NCBI RefSeq assembly: GCF_000368045.1
Contig: NZ_KB849236.1
Coordinates: 913,731 to 977,730 of the forward strand
Direction of reading: 5' to 3'
From: Acinetobacter johnsonii CIP 64.6
GTDB taxonomy: Bacteria > Pseudomonadota > Gammaproteobacteria > Pseudomonadales > Moraxellaceae
DNA length: 64,000 nt
A model generated the notes under the pieces. It searched no databases, was not told the origin of the DNA, and saw nothing but the letters and a program-made list of their open reading frames with translations. How positions within the stretch are numbered: position 1 is the stretch's first letter; every line of letters starts with the position of its first letter. Positions 35,174 through 44,510 of this stretch are shown piece after piece. Made by a program: the position numbers and the translations under genes.

Positions 35174-35347
35174 GTCATTTTTAAGCTCTTTAGATGATGG
35201 AGCCTGTTCCAAGCTAGACACTTCGTCTTTTTTACTTTGCGCATAGCGGTTGGGCTGCAATGTCGCTTCGGTATTTTCTGAGCCCTTATAGCTCCGACTG
35301 CGGTTGGCACGTTCGCGTAAACCGCCTTTTTTAATCAACTGAACCAT
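35135..35347 (-). CDS. Small hypothetical protein (70 aa)
   Basis: The frame is longer, but the start at 35347 has a good AGGAAG ribosome site and gives MVQLIKKGGLRERANRSRSY and onward. The product is hydrophilic, with a basic first third and an acidic C-terminus (KELKNDLDVDCESIVPKP), probably disordered. Function unknown. It overlaps the LysE gene tail to tail. Confidence 0.55.
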   Translation of the reverse strand: MVQLIKKGGLRERANRSRSYKGSENTEATLQPNRYAQSKKDEVSSLEQAPSSKELKNDLDVDCESIVPKP

Positions 35348-35615
35348 TCTTTCTTCCTCATCGTTGCATCTTATTTTAATAAACAATCGCGAGAAAACTA
35401 AAGGATTTTGAGCAAATATGACGTAATACGTCAAAAACTATTATGTTACAAAATGAAATTGTCATGATTCGGTGTTATAAAGAGGAATATGCGTTAAATC
35501 AATTGATTAATCTTTCAGTGTAAGCATTGCTGACATCACTTCAGGCGAATGGCGCTTGAGTCTCAACAAATACTCACATAAGATAAATGAATCTAACATT
35601 CTGTGAGGCAGGGTG

Positions 35616-35906
35616 ATGGACAATAAAAACAAGAAAGGACAAAAACAAGGGGGTAAAGCCATGCTCTATCAATACCACTGCGCATGTTGTGAAACAGTTG
35701 TCGCATCAACAGATAAAGACTGTCCAAACTGTGGATCACATAATATTCGAAGTCCTTTTGGATTTTGGATTTTCTGTATTGTTGCATGTCTTGCAGCAGC
35801 GATTATCGTTAAATCTGTACAAGTCTATTTGGCCGACCGAAACAGTGAACCCGCTGCGGTAACATCATTGTTTGATGTGTTGAATCATGAAAACAAGCCT
35901 AAGTAG
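35616..35906 (+). CDS. Zinc-ribbon membrane protein (96 aa)
   Basis: An N-terminal basic stretch is followed by a zinc ribbon with four cysteines (YHCACCETVVASTDKDCPNC). One membrane helix follows (FGFWIFCIVACLAAAIIV) and then a short polar tail. It starts at ATG 35616 behind GAGGCAGGG; a GTG one codon earlier is possible. A small zinc-binding membrane protein of unknown role. Confidence 0.7.
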   Translation: MDNKNKKGQKQGGKAMLYQYHCACCETVVASTDKDCPNCGSHNIRSPFGFWIFCIVACLAAAIIVKSVQVYLADRNSEPAAVTSLFDVLNHENKPK

Positions 35907-35961
35907 TGGAGTTCAATGACTTCACGACTGAACTGATGGACTATTCTCCATCAAGGAAAAT

Positions 35962-35990
35962 AAAAAACCCGCATTAAGCGGGTTTTTTTG
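35962..35990. terminator. Bidirectional terminator, metK side
   Basis: AAAAAACCCGC and GCGGGTTTTTTT. It can end metK leftward and the zinc-ribbon gene rightward. Confidence 0.85.
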
Positions 35991-35998
35991 GATCAAGC

Positions 35999-37165
35999 TT
36001 ATAGACCAGCTGAAGCTTTAAGCGCTTCTACTTTGTCTGTTTTTTCCCACGTAAATGCAGTATCTGAACCTTCACGACCAAAGTGACCATAAGCAGCAGT
36101 TTGCTTATACATCGGTTGAATGAGGTCAAGCATACGAGTGATCCCGTATGGACGTAAGTCGAAGTGTTCACGGACTAATGCAATGATCAACTCTTCAGAT
36201 ACTTTTGCTGTATTGAAGGTATTGATCGAAATAGACGTTGGCTCAGCCACACCAATGGCATAAGACACTTGAATTTCACATTTGTCTGCAAGACCCGCTG
36301 CTACGATGTTTTTCGCAACATAACGACCTGCATATGCAGCAGAACGGTCAACCTTAGATGGATCTTTACCAGAGAAAGCACCGCCACCGTGACGTGCCAT
36401 ACCACCGTAAGTGTCTACAATGATTTTACGACCTGTTAAACCACAGTCGCCCACTGGACCACCAATCACAAACATCCCTGTTGGGTTGATGTGAAATTTG
36501 GTGTCTGCGTGGAACATTTCAGCAGGGATCACTTTTTTCACGATTTCTTCAATCACAGCTTCTTTTAAGTTGCTTTGAGAAATTTCAGGATCGTGCTGGG
36601 TAGATAATACGACTGCGTCTAAACGAACAGGCATGCCATTTTCATAAGCAAAAGTCACTTGGCTTTTTGCATCTGGGCGTAACCATGGTAAAGCACCATT
36701 GCGACGTAATTCAGCTTGCTTTTCCATTAAACGGTGTGCATATGAAATTGGAGCAGGCATAAGCACGTCAGTTTCACGGCTTGCATAACCAAACATTAAA
36801 CCTTGGTCACCCGCGCCTTGATCTTCAGGCTTTTGACGGTCTACACCTTGAGCAATCTCTGGTGACTGTTTACCAATCATGTTGATGACGGCACATGTTG
36901 AACCATCAAAACCAAGGTCAGAATGGTGGTAACCAATGCCATTTACGGTTTGACGAACAATCGCTTCGAAGTCAACATTTGCAGTTGTTGTGATTTCACC
37001 TGCAAGTACTACCGCACCCGTTTTTACAAGCGTTTCACAAGCAACCCGCGCATATGGGTCTTCTTTTAAGATCGCATCCAAGATAGCATCACTGATTTGG
37101 TCAGCCATTTTATCTGGATGGCCTTCGCTTACAGATTCCGAGGTAAATACAGCGTACTCGCGCAT
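35999..37165 (-). CDS. metK: S-adenosylmethionine synthetase
   Basis: 388 residues from ATG 37165; 14 further codons upstream are open but not part of the family. It makes SAM from methionine and ATP. FTSESVSEGHPDKMADQISD is the methionine/ATP-binding start. GAGDQGLMFGYA and GGGAFSGKDPSKVDRSAAY are the two family signatures. The last part (SYAIGVAEPTSISINTF) is normal. No SAM riboswitch consensus was seen upstream. Confidence 0.96.
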   Translation of the reverse strand: MREYAVFTSESVSEGHPDKMADQISDAILDAILKEDPYARVACETLVKTGAVVLAGEITTTANVDFEAIVRQTVNGIGYHHSDLGFDGSTCAVINMIGKQSPEIAQGVDRQKPEDQGAGDQGLMFGYASRETDVLMPAPISYAHRLMEKQAELRRNGALPWLRPDAKSQVTFAYENGMPVRLDAVVLSTQHDPEISQSNLKEAVIEEIVKKVIPAEMFHADTKFHINPTGMFVIGGPVGDCGLTGRKIIVDTYGGMARHGGGAFSGKDPSKVDRSAAYAGRYVAKNIVAAGLADKCEIQVSYAIGVAEPTSISINTFNTAKVSEELIIALVREHFDLRPYGITRMLDLIQPMYKQTAAYGHFGREGSDTAFTWEKTDKVEALKASAGL

Positions 37166-37883
37166 AAGTCCTATCACAGTTAATTTAAAAGACGCAATAT
37201 GGTACATCGACTTAGCCGTTTGAGCCAGTTCTACACGACCAAAATGACTGAATTTATTTCAATTCAACGACTTTTTATCTGATATAAGCATCTAAAAAAT
37301 TGATATAGCGTTTATTTTTAGTTCGAAACGACAAAGTAACGGTTCTGATTCAAAGTTTATGGGTGCGTATCATGAGATTTTGTGCTTTGGTTATATCTAA
37401 TTGTAAAACAATAGTTTGTTTGGTTTTTTTTTGGCTTTGGTGTTAAGTTGGTAAATAAAAAATGCTCAAAATAAGCATCAGAAAATAATCAATAATTTGT
37501 ACTAATTCATGAATAATTTAAAAAAGTGAATAAAATTCACCATGAATGTTTAATTGTATGTAAAAAATACAAATGTATCCTATGATGTGTTTGATACTCA
37601 AGGACAAAGGCTTTTCTGATTAGTGAATAAGATGGCTGAGCTTTGTTTTTAAAAGTTGACGATTCTATCGTGTAGAATTTGACTCAGAGAAAAGCGATAG
37701 AGACATTTCCGAGTGAAATTGTTGTGATTTTAGGCAATGCCCGCATTTATTAGACATTGATGATGAATAAATAGCGAAATATTGTCCATTAGGCTTTACC
37801 CATTCCTCTTTTTTTAAGACAATACACCTATCTTTGAATTCTATTCATCTTACTCTTTAAATCATTTGTTTGGACTCTGACCT
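37166..37883. other. Long divergent intergenic region between metK and tkt
   Basis: 718 bases without a convincing gene. The middle is very AT-rich and holds palindromes that could be operators: GTGAATAAAATTCAC (37527-37541, perfect 6-3-6) and ATTCATGAAT (37506-37515). It must contain both promoters; TTGACG at 37656 and TTGACT at 37679 are possible -35 boxes without a clear -10. Nothing else is recognised. Confidence 0.5.
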
Positions 37884-39872
37884 ATGACAACCCCGCTTAA
37901 CGAACGTCGTATTGCAAACGCAATTCGTGTATTGGCAATGGATGCTGTGCAAAAAGCAAACTCTGGACATCCAGGTGCGCCAATGGGGATGGCTGATATC
38001 GCTGATGTGGTATGGCGTGAGTTTTTTAACCATAACCCGACTAACCCTCAATGGGCGAACCGTGACCGTTTTGTACTATCAAATGGTCATGGCTCTATGC
38101 TGCAATATGCGTTATTGCACCTTACGGGCTATGATTTATCAATTGAAGATTTAAAAGCATTCCGTCAACTGCACTCTAAAACGCCGGGTCACCCAGAATT
38201 AGGTTATGCACCAGGTATTGAAACGACAACTGGCCCGCTTGGTCAGGGGATTGCAAACGCAGTTGGTTTTGCTCTAGCTGAAAAAACTCTAGCAGCGCAG
38301 TTCAACAAAGATGAGTTGAGTGTTGTTGACCATTTCACTTACTGCTTCTTAGGTGATGGTTGTTTAATGGAAGGTGTTTCTCACGAAGCATGTTCACTTG
38401 CAGGCACACTAGGTCTGGGTAAACTGATTGCTTACTATGACGACAACGGTATTTCGATTGATGGTGAAGTAGAAGGTTGGTTCTCTGACGATACAGAGCA
38501 ACGTTTCTTGGCTTATGGTTGGCAAGTACTTAAAGCTGATGGTCATGATGCAGATGCATTACGTGCTGCAACTTTGCAAGCAAAAGCTGAAACGAAAAAA
38601 CCAACGATCATCATCTGTAAAACGATTATTGGTCTAGGTTCACCAAACAAGCAAGGTAAAGAAGACTGCCACGGTGCGCCGCTAGGTAATGACGAAATCG
38701 CATTAACACGTGAAGCATTGGGCTGGACTGAAGGTCCATTTGAAATTCCTGCTGACGTTTATGCAGCATGGGATGCAAAAGCGAAAGGGACGGCTTCTGA
38801 AGCGGCTTGGAATGAATTGTTTGCTCAATATGCAGCAAAATATCCAACTGAAGCAGCTGAATTAAAACGTCGCCTTTCAGGTGAATTGCCAGCTGAATTC
38901 CTTGCTCAAGCAGATGCATTTATCGCAGAAACTAATGCAAAAGCTGAAACCATTGCTACACGTAAGGCAAGCCAAAACACATTGCAAGCTTTCGGTCCAT
39001 TATTGCCTGAACTATTAGGCGGTTCTGCGGACTTGGCTGGTTCTAACTTAACACTTTGGAAAGGTTGCCAAGGCGTTCAGGACAATCCTGCAGGTAACTA
39101 CGTACACTATGGCGTACGTGAGTTTGGTATGACTGCTATTGCAAACGGTGTTGCGCTTCACGGTGGTTTTATTCCTTACGTTGCAACATTCCTTATGTTT
39201 ATGGAATATGCACGTAATGCAGTGCGTATGTCTGCGTTGATGAAACAACGTGTAATCCATGTATATACACATGACTCAATTGGTTTGGGTGAAGATGGTC
39301 CAACGCATCAACCTGTAGAGCAAATTGCGTCTTTACGTGGTACACCAAACTTAAATACTTGGCGTCCATGTGACACAGTTGAAGCCGCTGTGTCTTGGAA
39401 ATCTGCACTTGTACGTTCAGAAGGCCCAACTGCGTTGATCTTCTCGCGTCAAAACCTACCATTCCAAACACGTACAGATGCACAAATTGCAAATGTAGTG
39501 AAAGGTGGTTATGTATTAGCTGAAGAAAAAGGCGAATTAAAAGCGATTATTATCGCGACGGGTTCTGAAGTATCTTTAGCGATGGAGGCGCACGCACAAC
39601 TTGAAGGTGTGCGTGTCGTGTCTATGCCATGTGCTGAAGAATTTGTGAAGCAAGATGCAGCGTACCGTGAAGTGGTTCTTCCATCAAGCATTCGTGCGCG
39701 TGTTGCTGTTGAAGCGGCTCACGTAGACTACTGGTGGAAGTTTGTAGGTTTAGACGGTCGTGTAATTGGTATGACGACTTATGGCGAATCTGCACCTGCG
39801 AAAGACTTATACCAATACTTCGGTATTACCACTGAAGCAGTTGTTGCTGCGGTAAAAGAATTGACAGCTTAA
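37884..39872 (+). CDS. tkt: Transketolase
   Basis: 662 residues, the normal length. A thiamine-diphosphate enzyme of the non-oxidative pentose phosphate pathway. NAIRVLAMDAVQKANSGHPG and LSNGHGSMLQYALLHLTGYD match the N-terminal signature. CFLGDGCLMEGVSHEA and YYDDNGISIDG are the ThDP/Mg site. YTHDSIGLGEDGPTHQPVEQ is the second signature with the substrate histidine. A single gene with its own terminator. Confidence 0.96.
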   Translation: MTTPLNERRIANAIRVLAMDAVQKANSGHPGAPMGMADIADVVWREFFNHNPTNPQWANRDRFVLSNGHGSMLQYALLHLTGYDLSIEDLKAFRQLHSKTPGHPELGYAPGIETTTGPLGQGIANAVGFALAEKTLAAQFNKDELSVVDHFTYCFLGDGCLMEGVSHEACSLAGTLGLGKLIAYYDDNGISIDGEVEGWFSDDTEQRFLAYGWQVLKADGHDADALRAATLQAKAETKKPTIIICKTIIGLGSPNKQGKEDCHGAPLGNDEIALTREALGWTEGPFEIPADVYAAWDAKAKGTASEAAWNELFAQYAAKYPTEAAELKRRLSGELPAEFLAQADAFIAETNAKAETIATRKASQNTLQAFGPLLPELLGGSADLAGSNLTLWKGCQGVQDNPAGNYVHYGVREFGMTAIANGVALHGGFIPYVATFLMFMEYARNAVRMSALMKQRVIHVYTHDSIGLGEDGPTHQPVEQIASLRGTPNLNTWRPCDTVEAAVSWKSALVRSEGPTALIFSRQNLPFQTRTDAQIANVVKGGYVLAEEKGELKAIIIATGSEVSLAMEAHAQLEGVRVVSMPCAEEFVKQDAAYREVVLPSSIRARVAVEAAHVDYWWKFVGLDGRVIGMTTYGESAPAKDLYQYFGITTEAVVAAVKELTA

Positions 39873-39893
39873 TTTTTAAAATTAACTGTTTGA

Positions 39894-39922
39894 AGGACGC
39901 TCCAGTTTAGGGGCGTCTTTTA
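39894..39922 (+). terminator. Intrinsic terminator of tkt
   Basis: GGACGCTCC and GGGGCGTC form a stem followed by TTTTATTTTG. Confidence 0.75.
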
Positions 39923-39987
39923 TTTTGAATGGTGTATATAATATGCAAGCTGCTGCTAAAGTAGCTGCATAAATTTTAGGTGATGAT

Positions 39988-40203
39988 ATGAGCTTGTACG
40001 ATCAAATTCATGATGAAGTTGTATTGATGGATGCGGGCGAACAGAAGTGGATTGGACCAGATCTACCTTTGGAGGCGATGGTTGCTGTTGAACTGTTATT
40101 GCAAGATTTAGCAGAAGATAAGCAAATTAAGATCCGCCGTAAAAACCATGAAAAGCAGACAGGTATGAAGTTGATTGATCGGATTCTGATTGAAAAACTA
40201 TGA
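39988..40203 (+). CDS. Small conserved hypothetical protein (71 aa)
   Basis: MSLYDQIHDEVVLMDAGEQK and onward. Not recognised. It is a compact mixed alpha/beta-like sequence with an acidic first half and a basic second half (KQIKIRRKNHEKQTGMKLID). It has a TAGGTGATG ribosome context and is followed by its own terminator, which supports a real gene. Confidence 0.7.
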   Translation: MSLYDQIHDEVVLMDAGEQKWIGPDLPLEAMVAVELLLQDLAEDKQIKIRRKNHEKQTGMKLIDRILIEKL

Positions 40204-40219
40204 TGGTTGTCACGTCCAA

Positions 40220-40256
40220 AAGAAGCCTTATTGAAGCGATTCAATAAGGCTTTTTC
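40220..40256 (+). terminator. Intrinsic terminator of the 71-aa gene
   Basis: AGAAGCCTTATTGAA and TTCAATAAGGCTTTTTCTTT form a long stem with a T run. Confidence 0.85.
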
Positions 40257-40319
40257 TTTGTGGTGATTTCAGTTTAAATATAAGCCTTACAAAAAAATAA
40301 ACATCACTTTGATAACAAA

Positions 40320-40769
40320 ATGGAAGTACGAAATATTCAAATTGTGCCACTGACAGAAATCGATCAGTCGATCTGGGTTACATTATGGCAAGCTTATCGG
40401 GCATTTTATCAGGTTGATTTATTGGAGCAGATATCTGAAAACACATGGCATAAGCTAACTGATTCTAAGTGTGAGCATATGTATGGTTTTGCCGCACTTA
40501 TGGCAGGTCGGGTTGTAGGGATTGTATATGTGATAGAGCATGATAGCTGTTGGACGTTAAAGCCTTACGCATATTTACAAGATCTGTTTACGCATGAGGA
40601 CTATCGTGGGCTAGGGGTTGCAAGAGCTTTAATCGAACACGTTAAGATGTATACCGAAAAGCGAGCATGTGATCGGGTCTATTGGTTTACCCATCAGAAC
40701 AATTTAGGCGCACAGCAACTTTATAATAAAGTCGCGAAGAAGACTGGTTTCATTCAATATCGGGCATAG
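40320..40769 (+). CDS. GNAT-family N-acetyltransferase
   Basis: 149 residues. DLFTHEDYRGLGVARALIEH is the acetyl-CoA binding motif A, and WFTHQNNLGAQQLYNKVAKKTG is motif B. The acceptor is unknown. The start codon has a weak ribosome site. Confidence 0.85.
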   Translation: MEVRNIQIVPLTEIDQSIWVTLWQAYRAFYQVDLLEQISENTWHKLTDSKCEHMYGFAALMAGRVVGIVYVIEHDSCWTLKPYAYLQDLFTHEDYRGLGVARALIEHVKMYTEKRACDRVYWFTHQNNLGAQQLYNKVAKKTGFIQYRA

Positions 40770-40892
40770 CTAAGTTGCTACATTTAAAAACAATTATATC
40801 GTTCTAAAGTTGCAACATATCGTTTTATCTTTATAGATGTATTCGTTGTAGAACTCTATAGACTAAGCAGTATTCCAATGTGAGATAAAAAC

Positions 40893-41489
40893 ATGAACTT
40901 TAAAGCTTTAACAATCGGTTTGGCCGTTGCAACTGCGACTACATTTGCTATGGCGAAACCTGTGGCATATCAAATTGACCCTACACATACAGCAACAGTT
41001 TTCACATGGAGCCACTTTGGTTTTTCAACTCCATCTGCAAACTTCAGCGACATTCAGGGTGTGATTAATGTTGATAATGCAAAACCTGCAAATTCATCGG
41101 TGAATGTAACGATTCCTTTATCTAGCTTAAACACCAACGTAAAAGCTTTAGATGAACACTTGCAAGCGGCTGATTTCTTTGATGCAGCAAAGTATCCAAC
41201 CATTACCTTTAAAAGTACAAAAGTACAAGCTGTTGGTGCGAATAAGTACAAAATCACAGGTGATTTAACCATTAAAAATGTGACAAAGCCTGTCGTTTTA
41301 GATGCGGTGTTGAATAAACAAGGTGAGCACCCAATGACCAAAGCACAGTCAATTGGTTTCAACGCAACCACTTCATTTGACCGTTCTGCTTTTGGTGTAG
41401 GCGCATACGTGCCAAACGTGGGTGATAAAATCACTGTGAATATCACCACTGAAGCATCAGTTCCACAGCCTAAAGCTGCTGCGAAATAA
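40893..41489 (+). CDS. Periplasmic YceI-family protein
   Basis: 198 residues. The signal peptide ends near TFAMA (about residue 22). YQIDPTHTATVFTWSHFGFS and AADFFDAAKYPTITFKSTKV are the YceI lipocalin-like signature. GDLTIKNVTKPVVLDAVLN also matches. These proteins bind isoprenoid-like lipids in the periplasm; physiological roles are poorly defined. Confidence 0.9.
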   Translation: MNFKALTIGLAVATATTFAMAKPVAYQIDPTHTATVFTWSHFGFSTPSANFSDIQGVINVDNAKPANSSVNVTIPLSSLNTNVKALDEHLQAADFFDAAKYPTITFKSTKVQAVGANKYKITGDLTIKNVTKPVVLDAVLNKQGEHPMTKAQSIGFNATTSFDRSAFGVGAYVPNVGDKITVNITTEASVPQPKAAAK

Positions 41490-41501
41490 GCGATATCTAC
41501 C

Positions 41502-41532
41502 AAAAAAGCACCTTAATAGAGGTGCTTTTTTA
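41502..41532 (+). terminator. Intrinsic terminator of the yceI-like gene
   Basis: AAAAAAGCACCT and AGGTGCTTTTTT with a TAATAG loop. Confidence 0.85.
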
Positions 41533-41593
41533 TGTCTGCTATAAACTTAAAATTTAGAGCAATAGGCGCATGGAGCGGATTATGGCTGAATTA

Positions 41594-42295
41594 TTAAACC
41601 AAGGCTTTTAAATATGCTGTCAAAACTTGTCCAGAAACATGTTCTAGTTGAGCTGCACAGCGTTGGTTGTCTGCACGCAATGCTGGAATATTGATGTTCG
41701 CTTGACGAAGTTCAGCAGTATGCCCAATTAGCCATTTTTCTAAACCATCCGCTGCGACTTCAGGATGGAACTGTAAGCCTAGAATATTTTTGCCTACACG
41801 AAAAGCTTGGTTGGGATAAACTTCTGAGCTGGCCAACGGTTCAGCTTGAGCAGGAAGTTCAAAGGTGTCGCCATGCCAATGTAGTACTTCAGTTCCTACC
41901 AGTGCTTGTAATGGGTTATGTTCAACGATATTGAGCTGTAACTGACTCCAGCCAATTTCTTTGCTATGACCTGCATATACTTTTGCACCGAGTGCATGTG
42001 CAATCAACTGTGCACCTAAGCAAATGCCTAAAGTGGGTAAATTCTTTTCTAAGCGAACTTTGAGTAAGTCTATTTCTTGTTGTAAGAAAGGGTAATCATC
42101 AGTTTCATATACCCCAATCGGGCCACCTAAAATGATGGTTAGACCTGTATAGTTCAACGCTTTAGCTAAGTCATCTTTGCCGGCTTCAAAATAGCGTACC
42201 CGATAACCCAATTGATATAACACATCTTCCCATGCACCTAAATCTTCAAAAGCAAGATGCTGAATCGCGTAAATGGTATCGGGTAGTGTCGTCAT
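41594..42295 (-). CDS. Class I glutamine amidotransferase-like protein
   Basis: 233 residues from ATG 42295; a GTG five codons upstream is possible. The nucleophile is in LGICLGAQLIAHALG and the catalytic His in LGLQFHPEVAADGLEKWL. It resembles stand-alone GuaA-like amidotransferase domains used on small metabolites. There is no synthetase partner nearby, so the acceptor is unknown. Confidence 0.85.
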   Translation of the reverse strand: MTTLPDTIYAIQHLAFEDLGAWEDVLYQLGYRVRYFEAGKDDLAKALNYTGLTIILGGPIGVYETDDYPFLQQEIDLLKVRLEKNLPTLGICLGAQLIAHALGAKVYAGHSKEIGWSQLQLNIVEHNPLQALVGTEVLHWHGDTFELPAQAEPLASSEVYPNQAFRVGKNILGLQFHPEVAADGLEKWLIGHTAELRQANINIPALRADNQRCAAQLEHVSGQVLTAYLKALV

Positions 42296-42412
42296 AGCAG
42301 GCTCGTTCACAGGGGGGTAAAGGAGTGTAAAAATGTACAGGGAAATGCGCAGAAGTTGAAGGCAAAAAATCAGAAAATATGTAGAAAAAAACTATAAATC
42401 CAATCCAAGATT

Positions 42413-42976
42413 TTACTTGAGCTGTAGCATGTTTTTAATCATCCATTTGCTTGAGTTTAAAATTTCTCGTTGTAGATGTTCATCAGCCATGCTCCGCGCC
42501 ATGACGATTGCGCCGACCAGTTGAGATAGAACCGCCCAAGCTTGTATTTCACTGCCTAGATGTTGTGTAAAGAGTGCGTGACCACGAAGCATTTCCTGTT
42601 GAAAACACAGTTTTGTTGTTTCACTACTACGTGCTACCTCGGCTGCAAGAGAGGGAATAACACAGCCTTGATCTGGACGTTGCACATGAGACAGCGCTAA
42701 ATAACGTTCAATTTCGAAGTCAATCCACTCTTCGATATTGTCATGCGGATTGGCTTGCCATGCTTGAAAGCTGTGTTGTAACTCGGACTGGATCAGTGCT
42801 TCAAACAATTCATGTTTTGATGAAAAATGCGAATAAAAAGCACCGCTGGTCATTTGAGCCGCTTTCATAAAACCGTCGACACCTGTATTGGTAAAGCCTT
42901 GCTTCTTGGCCAGTTGAGCACTGATTTTAAGCAGCTCTTGACGTTTTTCTTCTTTATATCCTGTTTTATAGCGCAT
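42413..42976 (-). CDS. TetR-family transcriptional regulator
   Basis: 187 residues. The N-terminal helix-turn-helix (KQGFTNTGVDGFMKAAQMTS then GAFYSHFSSKHELFEALI) is typical. The C-terminal part resembles TetR_C domains of the YxaF/AcrR-like group. Divergent from an SDR gene with a perfect palindrome between them, so it most likely represses itself and the SDR/isomerase pair. The ligand is unknown. Confidence 0.88.
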   Translation of the reverse strand: MRYKTGYKEEKRQELLKISAQLAKKQGFTNTGVDGFMKAAQMTSGAFYSHFSSKHELFEALIQSELQHSFQAWQANPHDNIEEWIDFEIERYLALSHVQRPDQGCVIPSLAAEVARSSETTKLCFQQEMLRGHALFTQHLGSEIQAWAVLSQLVGAIVMARSMADEHLQREILNSSKWMIKNMLQLK

Positions 42977-43026
42977 AGGAGTTTCATCAAAATAAAATTG
43001 ACTGACGCTAAAAACTATAACATAGT

Positions 43027-43050
43027 GATCGTTATGATAACGATCGTTAT
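43027..43050. promoter_or_regulatory. Palindromic operator between TetR and SDR genes
   Basis: GATCGTTATGATAACGATC (43027-43045) is a perfect 9-1-9 inverted repeat. It overlaps a second perfect palindrome ATAACGATCGTTAT (43037-43050). Two interlocked sites of this kind in a divergent 94-base gap are a strong signature of a TetR-type operator. Confidence 0.75.
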
Positions 43051-43070
43051 TTTATGAAGGGAGTGTATTT

Positions 43071-43838
43071 ATGGATGAATTACAGCCAGAACAGCAGTTG
43101 CAAAAGACTGCTTCTAAAAAGAAAGTCGCGTTAGTGATTGGCGCAGGAGATGCCACAGGGGGCGAAATCGCAAAACGTTTTGCACGTGGTGGATACATCG
43201 CCTGTATGACGCGAAGAAATGCCGAAAAACTCCAGCCCTTAATTGCAGAGATAGAAGCTGAAGGTGGCCTTGCATATGGCTTTGCGTCTGATGCACGTAA
43301 AGAAGAGCAAGTCATCACTTTGGTAGAGGAAATTGAAGCCAATATTGGTGAAATCGATGTTTTAGTGTTTAACATTGGGGCGAATGTGCCATGTAGTATT
43401 TTAGAAGAAACTGCACGCAAATATTTTAAAATTTGGGAAATGGCTTGCTTCGGTGCATTTTTGACAGGGCGTGAAGTGGCAAAGCGTATGGTCGTGCGTG
43501 AGCACGGAAGTATTATTTTCACAGGTGCAACCGCAGGCATAAGAGGTGCAGCAAACTTTGCCGCTTTTGCAGGGGCGAAACATGCACTGCGTGCCTTAGC
43601 GCAAAGTATGGCACGTGAGCTTGGCCCGAAAAATATTCATGTGGCACACGTAGTGGTGGATGGGGCAATTGATACCGATTTTATTAAAGACACTTTTCCT
43701 GAAATGTACGCGCGTAAAGAACAGGATGGCATATTAAATCCCGTGCATATTGCAGAAAATTATTGGCATTTGTCGCAGCAACCGCGCGATGCATGGACGC
43801 ATGAGTTAGATTTAAGACCTTGGATGGAAACTTGGTAA
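43071..43838 (+). CDS. SDR-family protein lacking the catalytic tyrosine
   Basis: 255 residues. A Rossmann nucleotide-binding start (VALVIGAGDATGGEIAKRF) and NIGAN in the core place it in the short-chain dehydrogenase/reductase superfamily. At the usual YxxxK site the protein reads FAAFAGAKHALRALAQ, so Tyr is replaced by Phe while the Lys is kept. The catalytic Ser position is also altered (IIFTGATAG). It either uses different chemistry or is not a dehydrogenase. It is followed 11 bases later by the isomerase gene, in one operon under the TetR operator. Confidence 0.85.
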   Translation: MDELQPEQQLQKTASKKKVALVIGAGDATGGEIAKRFARGGYIACMTRRNAEKLQPLIAEIEAEGGLAYGFASDARKEEQVITLVEEIEANIGEIDVLVFNIGANVPCSILEETARKYFKIWEMACFGAFLTGREVAKRMVVREHGSIIFTGATAGIRGAANFAAFAGAKHALRALAQSMARELGPKNIHVAHVVVDGAIDTDFIKDTFPEMYARKEQDGILNPVHIAENYWHLSQQPRDAWTHELDLRPWMETW

Positions 43839-43849
43839 AAGGACAAAGC

Positions 43850-44446
43850 ATGAAAAGCGTAGAATTTTATTTTGATTTGGGCAGTCCATATAGCTATTTG
43901 GCCTACTATCGTTTACTGCAAATGGCAGAGCAGCAAGAGATTCAGATTGTGTATAAGCCTATATTATTGGGCGGGGTGTTTAAAGCAACAGGCAATCGTA
44001 GTCCGATAGAGATTCCTGTCAAAGGGGTTTATTCAATCTTAGATATGCAGCGCTGGGCGGAGTATTACCATATTCCAATGCACATGAATCCGCATTTTCC
44101 GATGAACACTTTAACCCTAATGCGTATTTTGACAGGCGTTCAATTGTTGCATCTAGAAAAGTTTGAGCAAGTTTTAAAACTTTTATTCGATGCGATGTTT
44201 GGTACACCACAAAATCTGAATGAACCTACTGTCTTGGCAGAAGTGCTAGAACCAAGTGGCTTTTCTGTAGATGACATTATGAGTATGGTTCAGTCGGAAG
44301 TGGTGAAACAAAAACTAATCACTGAAACAGAACAGGCCATTCAACGTGGCATTTTCGGCACACCGACATTCTTTATGGGTGATGAAATGTATTGGGGTCA
44401 AGATCGTCTACATTTTGTAGAACAAGCGCTGAATAAAGCGAGCTAA
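43850..44446 (+). CDS. 2-hydroxychromene-2-carboxylate isomerase / DsbA-like GST kappa
   Basis: 198 residues from ATG 43850 with AAAAGGA ribosome site; the ten open codons upstream overlap the SDR gene. FYFDLGSPYSYLAYYRL supplies the catalytic Ser of kappa-class glutathione transferases. GIFGTPTFFMGDEMYWGQDR is the C-terminal thioredoxin-fold signature. It is a probable glutathione-dependent isomerase of aromatic or other unsaturated substrates, co-transcribed with the SDR protein. Confidence 0.85.
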   Translation: MKSVEFYFDLGSPYSYLAYYRLLQMAEQQEIQIVYKPILLGGVFKATGNRSPIEIPVKGVYSILDMQRWAEYYHIPMHMNPHFPMNTLTLMRILTGVQLLHLEKFEQVLKLLFDAMFGTPQNLNEPTVLAEVLEPSGFSVDDIMSMVQSEVVKQKLITETEQAIQRGIFGTPTFFMGDEMYWGQDRLHFVEQALNKAS

Positions 44447-44474
44447 AATACAAGTTAAAAGAACACACCATTTA

Positions 44475-44503
44475 AGATCAGCCATAAAATTACGGCTGAT
44501 CTG
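44475..44503. terminator. Hairpin between isomerase gene and eutC
   Basis: AGATCAGCC and GGCTGATCT form a nine-pair stem around an AT-rich loop between convergent genes. T runs are weak, so termination strength is uncertain. Confidence 0.5.
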
Positions 44504-44510
44504 CTTCAAA

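Noticed and set aside
37166..37883. SAM riboswitch or small RNA between metK and tkt
   Set aside because: No SAM-I, SAM-II or SAM-like core was recognised, and no strong terminator lies inside the gap; only AT-rich palindromes are seen.
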